DNA from: Clostridium punense
GTDB taxonomy: Bacteria > Bacillota > Clostridia > Clostridiales > Clostridiaceae
Reading direction: 5' to 3'
DNA: 64,000 bases
NCBI RefSeq assembly: GCF_017874425.1
Contig: NZ_JAGGLL010000012.1
Coordinates: 1 to 64,000, forward strand
Shown here one piece after another: positions 60,856 through 64,000 of this stretch; the first letter of the stretch is position 1; each line of letters opens with the position of its first letter. The notes under the pieces were generated by a model. The model did not search any database and was not told the origin of the DNA. It worked only from the letters and a program-made list of their open reading frames with translations. The position numbers and the translations under genes were made by a program.

Positions 60856-61335
60856 TTATAAGTTCTCTTTTTCAAATTTTAGTAGCCATTCTTTTCTCCA
60901 AAGTCCTCCACCAAAGCCTACTAACGAACCGTTAGCACCTATTACTCTATGTCATGGAACAAATAGACTGTGAGGATTTTTGTTGTTAGCTCCTCCCACT
61001 GCTCTAACTGCTTTTGGATTATTTATGCTTATTGCTACATCTTTATAGGAAGCCGTACTTCCATAAGGAATTTTTTCAAGAGCTTTCCACACACTCTTTT
61101 GAAACTCTGTTCCTTTTTTATGTAGAAGCTTAATATTAAACTCCTTAAGATTTCCATTAAAGTACTCATCTAATTGATTTATTGCGTCCATTAAAGCCTG
61201 AGGTAATTTCTTATGATTCTCCTCCACCTCCATATCCTCATCAATAAAATCAATAAAAGAAATCCCTTCGTTATTTCCTTCTAATTTTATAACTCCAATT
61301 GGAGATTTATAGTATGCAAAACTCCATGTTTCCAT
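60856..61335 (-). CDS. ogt: O6-alkylguanine-DNA alkyltransferase with in-frame UGA at the catalytic Cys (candidate selenoprotein)
   Basis: Repairs O6-alkylguanine by moving the alkyl group onto an active-site residue. Read through one UGA (60952-60954) the product is 159 residues. The UGA replaces exactly the catalytic Cys of the family motif PCHRVI: here FVP-UGA-HRVIGANGSLVGFGGGLW. All other key features are intact: TASYKDVA (DNA-binding Tyr), KAVRAVGGANNKNP (Arg finger, Asn hinge), the His of HRVI and the Glu of RKEWLL. The frame continues 31 codons to TAA, and a SECIS-like hairpin follows the UGA. I interpret this as selenocysteine insertion. The alternative is a pseudogene with a single nonsense change. 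AAGGAGAGAAAT precedes the ATG. Confidence 0.8.
60919..60937 (-). promoter_or_regulatory. Candidate bacterial SECIS element
   Basis: On the minus strand, 22 nt lie between the UGA and the hairpin loop. The core CTAACGGTTCGTTAG (60921-60935) forms a perfect 6-bp stem, extended by a G-U and a U-A pair to 8 bp, with a GUU loop. Known bacterial SECIS elements have a small loop with G or U at its start, about 16-37 nt after UGA. The Ser codon in the stem is TCG, which looks uncommon in this AT-rich window (not counted). Confidence 0.7.
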
Positions 61336-61560
61336 AATTTCTCTCCTTATTCCTAATAAATATATCCCTTTCTAAGCCTAGACCTAGAATCATGTTAAGA
61401 CAACACATTTATTATCTCAAATATTTACTCTAAAATCAAAGTTATTTCATGTTTTCTTTGTACTACTCGATGTTTTTCTAAATCAATAAAATAAAAAATC
61501 ATCTTAGCAGTCTTTATTTAATATAATTATAATGTCATATATTTTTCTTGGAGGAATGCT

Positions 61561-62331
61561 ATGAAATGTGGAATTATTTATTTTTCTGCTACTGGTAATA
61601 CTGATTATGTAGCAAAGCTATTTAAACAAGAATTGTTAAAGTACAATATAAAAAGTGATTTAATAGAAATTGATAAAGCCACAGAATTTAAAGATGATTT
61701 TGACATGTTAATATTAGGTTGCCCAATCCACTGTGAGACCTACCCTGATTATTTTGTAAGATATGTACTAAATCATCTTAAAGTTGGTAAAGGAAGAAAG
61801 GTTATATTATTTTCTACTCAGACTGCTAGAGGCGGCTCTGGCCCAAAAATTCTTGGTGACAAGCTTAAAAAATTAGGTTTTAAAATTTATGGTGAAGTTT
61901 GTTTTACTATGCCAAATAATTACTACTTAACCCTATTCCCAAGTACACCAAAGGAAAAAGCTGAAAACCGCGTAAATGAAGCTAGTAAACGAATTTCAAA
62001 AGTAGTTAAAGGTTTTATGAGTGGAAATAGAACCATTGATTCAACTAAAAATATCAATGTTTTATTAGCTAAAGTAATTTATCCTATATACAAGTCCTAC
62101 TCTTACAGTTGGGCAAGAAAAAAAATAAATATAGATGATAAACTATGTAACAGATGTGGAAAGTGTGTCCATGACTGTCCTACAAAAAATATTAAGCTGA
62201 TTAATAACAACATTTATTTTAATAATAGTTGTATTAGCTGTCAAAGGTGCTTACATAAATGTCCTAAAAATGCTTTTATGTATAAACACAAACATTTTCA
62301 GCAATATAAACCCTTATTAAATAATAAATAG
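61561..62331 (+). CDS. EFR1-type flavodoxin/ferredoxin fusion protein
   Basis: A 256-residue electron-transfer protein. The N-terminal flavodoxin-like domain begins GIIYFSATGNTDYVAKLF, with an FMN phosphate loop, and continues to about residue 150 (LGCPIHCETYPDYFVRYV). The C-terminus holds two 4Fe-4S clusters: CNRCGKCVHDCPTKNI (about 197-209) and CISCQRCLHKCPKNAF (about 223-238). This matches the EFR1 ferrodoxin family of clostridia. The partner enzyme is unknown. GGAGGAATGCT precedes the ATG. It is monocistronic. Confidence 0.92.
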   Translation: MKCGIIYFSATGNTDYVAKLFKQELLKYNIKSDLIEIDKATEFKDDFDMLILGCPIHCETYPDYFVRYVLNHLKVGKGRKVILFSTQTARGGSGPKILGDKLKKLGFKIYGEVCFTMPNNYYLTLFPSTPKEKAENRVNEASKRISKVVKGFMSGNRTIDSTKNINVLLAKVIYPIYKSYSYSWARKKINIDDKLCNRCGKCVHDCPTKNIKLINNNIYFNNSCISCQRCLHKCPKNAFMYKHKHFQQYKPLLNNK

Positions 62332-62372
62332 ATTTTGTGTTGAATTTAAGTGCTATTTCTATAACTACAAAA

Positions 62373-62431
62373 CACTATAAGCTTTAAGATTATTGCTATT
62401 AAAGCACAGATTAATCTTAAAGTTTATAGTG
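62373..62431. terminator. Bidirectional terminator between convergent genes
   Basis: CACTATAA.CTTTAAGATTA pairs with its complement ending TTATAGTG across a central loop, between the EFR1 gene and the alpha/beta hydrolase gene. Confidence 0.7.
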
Positions 62432-62590
62432 CCATTTAATAAGACAAATGCTATTAAAGCATTCAATGCCCCTATTTCTATGATAAGTTAATAAAAGTTT
62501 ATGCTAATAATAATTTTATCTATCAAAATCAATTGAAAATAAGAGATTAAAGCTTCTTCATAACTTTACATTATCCAATAGTATTTAACA

Positions 62591-63535
62591 CTACTTAATA
62601 AATCTAGTTATAAATTCCTCTACATGTTTTTTATATCCTTTTTCATCTACCCAATAGGCATAACCGTGCCCTGCTTTTGGAACAATGAATAATTCCTTTT
62701 CTGCATTTAATGCCTCATAAAGTGGATAAACCATTTTTGTTGGAACAAATTTATCCTCACTTCCATGGATAAAAATTATGGGCATTTTGCTTTTTTTAAC
62801 CGCATTTAATGCAGATGCTTCCTCAAAAAAGTACCCTGCTCTAAGCTTACAAATAAGGCTTGTTACTTGCATTAGTGGAAATGCTGGTATATTAAACATT
62901 TTCTTCATTTGAAACAATAAAATATCTTTAGCAGAAGTATAAGCACAATCTGAAACAATGCATTTAACACTTTTAGGTAATTCTTCTCCACTAGTCATAA
63001 GCACAGTTCCTCCCCCCATGGATATGCCATGGAGTACTATCTGTGAAGAAGCCCCCTGTTTTTCTATAATATAATTAATCCACTGCATTAAATCTTTTCT
63101 ATCATGCCATCCAAAACCAATATAGTTTCCTTCACTTTGTCCATGTCCACGCAGATCAGGCATTAATACACTATACCCTAGCTCTTCATAGTAATATCTA
63201 GCTAAAAATGCCATACCACTGCCCCTACCTGTATAACCATGAACTAATATTACAGTCTTATCAGTAGGTGCTTTTGCCTTTAAGTAAGCTCCGTAGAGGT
63301 TTAATCCATCAAAAGACTTCATCTGTATACTTTCCCAAGGCTTTCCTTGAAACCACTCTTTGCTCTCTCTCCAATTGCTTTCAAACTGATTATTTGATAA
63401 ATCAGGATTTCCATCCATAAATTTTTTCTTTTTTCTGAGCACTCCATAGTTGTAGAAGTAATTCCCTCCAATAACAAGAAGTAGCACTATTACTCCAATA
63501 AATAGTCCAAGTGCTAGCATTATGTTTCCCTTCAC
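62591..63535 (-). CDS. Membrane-anchored alpha/beta hydrolase
   Basis: A 314-residue serine hydrolase with an N-terminal signal anchor (about 5-27). Canonical parts: oxyanion segment VILVHGYTGRGSGMA, nucleophile elbow HGISMGGGTVLM (Ser about 175), acid in IFIHGSEDKFVPTKM, and the catalytic His in VPKAGHGYAYWVD. The family resembles YqkD/BEM46-like hydrolases. The substrate is unknown. An upstream GGGGGAATT is followed by the start AAGGGTGAAGGGAAACAT region, and the ATG at 63535 gives the signal anchor. It is monocistronic. Confidence 0.88.
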   Translation of the reverse strand: MKGNIMLALGLFIGVIVLLLVIGGNYFYNYGVLRKKKKFMDGNPDLSNNQFESNWRESKEWFQGKPWESIQMKSFDGLNLYGAYLKAKAPTDKTVILVHGYTGRGSGMAFLARYYYEELGYSVLMPDLRGHGQSEGNYIGFGWHDRKDLMQWINYIIEKQGASSQIVLHGISMGGGTVLMTSGEELPKSVKCIVSDCAYTSAKDILLFQMKKMFNIPAFPLMQVTSLICKLRAGYFFEEASALNAVKKSKMPIIFIHGSEDKFVPTKMVYPLYEALNAEKELFIVPKAGHGYAYWVDEKGYKKHVEEFITRFIK

Positions 63536-63799
63536 CCTTAATTCCCCCTCTTAAACTTTTCCTACTATGTAAAAACTTATTATATACTCAGATTACTATA
63601 AAGTTGGGTACTTCTCCTTCTTTAAAGTGCTTGAAGATTTACCTTTCTATAAAGCATGTGAAATTTTCCCATAGATAAATCAAATAAAAATAATATTTCT
63701 TATAAATTAATATATAGTAACAAAACTCTTAATATTATATTATAACTATTTTTATAAATATTTACAAATTTCATATAAATCAAATTTACTAGAAAAAAC

Positions 63800-63830
63800 A
63801 AGCCCATTGATAAATTTTACCCATGAGCTT
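63800..63830 (-). terminator. Terminator of the ABC permease gene
   Basis: AAGC.CAT/ATG.GCTT stem followed on the minus strand by TTTTTTC, 11 nt past the stop codon of the partial gene at the right edge. The 270 nt from here down to 63536 hold no gene. Confidence 0.75.
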
Positions 63831-63840
63831 ATTATATATT

Positions 63841-64000
63841 TTATATTTTATATTTTTTCTCAAAGTAATGTACTATTTCATACATAGCATAAGCAATAAC
63901 TGAAAGTACAATTATACTCATCATTACCATATCTAGTTGTGCCACTTGACCTCCATAAACTATTAAGAAACCAAGCCCTTCTTTAGCTACTAAGAATTCT
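63841..64000 (-). CDS. ABC transporter permease, C-terminal end (partial)
   Basis: The last 52 residues of a permease run off the right edge (frame starts in the base at 64000). EFLVAKEGLGFLIVYGGQ followed by LDMVMMSIIVLSVIAYAMYEIV resembles the C-terminus of nitrate/sulphonate/taurine-type ABC permeases (SsuC/TauC family), which commonly end with a GLGxLI segment, a final membrane helix, and a short basic tail. The substrate cannot be told from this piece. Confidence 0.8.
   Translation of the reverse strand, partial: EFLVAKEGLGFLIVYGGQVAQLDMVMMSIIVLSVIAYAMYEIVHYFEKKYKI

Noticed and set aside
60952-61335. A 127-residue truncated alkyltransferase ending at the internal UGA
   Set aside because: Such a product would end just before the catalytic residue and be useless. 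The conserved frame beyond the UGA and the hairpin favour read-through to 60856.

Overview
The window is AT-rich (roughly 30% GC by eye), with strong AGGAGG-type ribosome sites, short operons and many long hairpin terminators. With the gene content this indicates a Clostridium-like, spore-forming anaerobic Firmicute. Supporting genes include a GerS-like/Alr/EndoA cluster, CtfAB CoA-transferase, AddAB instead of RecBCD, DUF1540, DUF4250, DUF6514, DUF3888 and DUF4349 proteins, and a Thr T-box leader. Most genes lie on the minus strand. No rRNA, tRNA, CRISPR array, prophage or intact transposase gene was seen.

Layout. 0.1-6.8 kb: uvrB, a PDZ membrane protein, the S41 protease ctpA, and ftsX/ftsE. 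7-10 kb: a small membrane protein, a DUF4250 protein and a split transketolase. 10.6-14.7 kb: acpS, an NAD(P)H-hydrate dehydratase without its epimerase half, a GerS-like protein, alr, and the EndoA toxin pair. 15-20 kb: DUF6514, a gene-free stretch with a repeated motif, a MoxR/DUF58/DUF4129 operon and a tail-less SSB. 20-26 kb: an orphan PAS histidine kinase, a 59-residue zinc-ribbon protein, galU, manA and a YihY/BrkB protein. 27-34 kb: a nitrilase-family amidase, a sirtuin, a decayed capA gene and three tandem M42 peptidases, one with a degenerate active site. 34.5-46 kb: an isochorismatase-family hydrolase with a divergent LysR regulator, an unknown 544-residue protein, and addB-addA. 46.5-52.3 kb: ctfAB, a DUF1540 protein, a coiled-coil/polysaccharide deacetylase pair, and PAP2/wecB. 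52.5-64 kb: T-box-controlled thrS, a radical SAM protein, secreted or anchored proteins, a DMT transporter, an O6-alkylguanine-DNA alkyltransferase, a flavodoxin/ferredoxin protein, an alpha/beta hydrolase and the end of an ABC permease.

The most interesting signal is at 60.86-61.34 kb. An otherwise intact Ogt/MGMT gene has UGA exactly at the catalytic cysteine codon. The reading frame continues for 31 conserved codons to TAA. Starting 17 nt after the UGA is a perfect 6-bp stem with a GUU loop, matching the known geometry of bacterial SECIS elements. This reads as a selenocysteine-containing DNA alkyltransferase rather than a pseudogene, although no sel genes are in the window.

Two families of dispersed intergenic repeats are also present. 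One is a 160-177-bp palindromic element with four near-complete copies, a compensatory base change in an internal hairpin, and several deleted remnants. The other is a more degenerate family of about 70-130 bp. Annotations rest on reading motifs by eye; no database search was possible.
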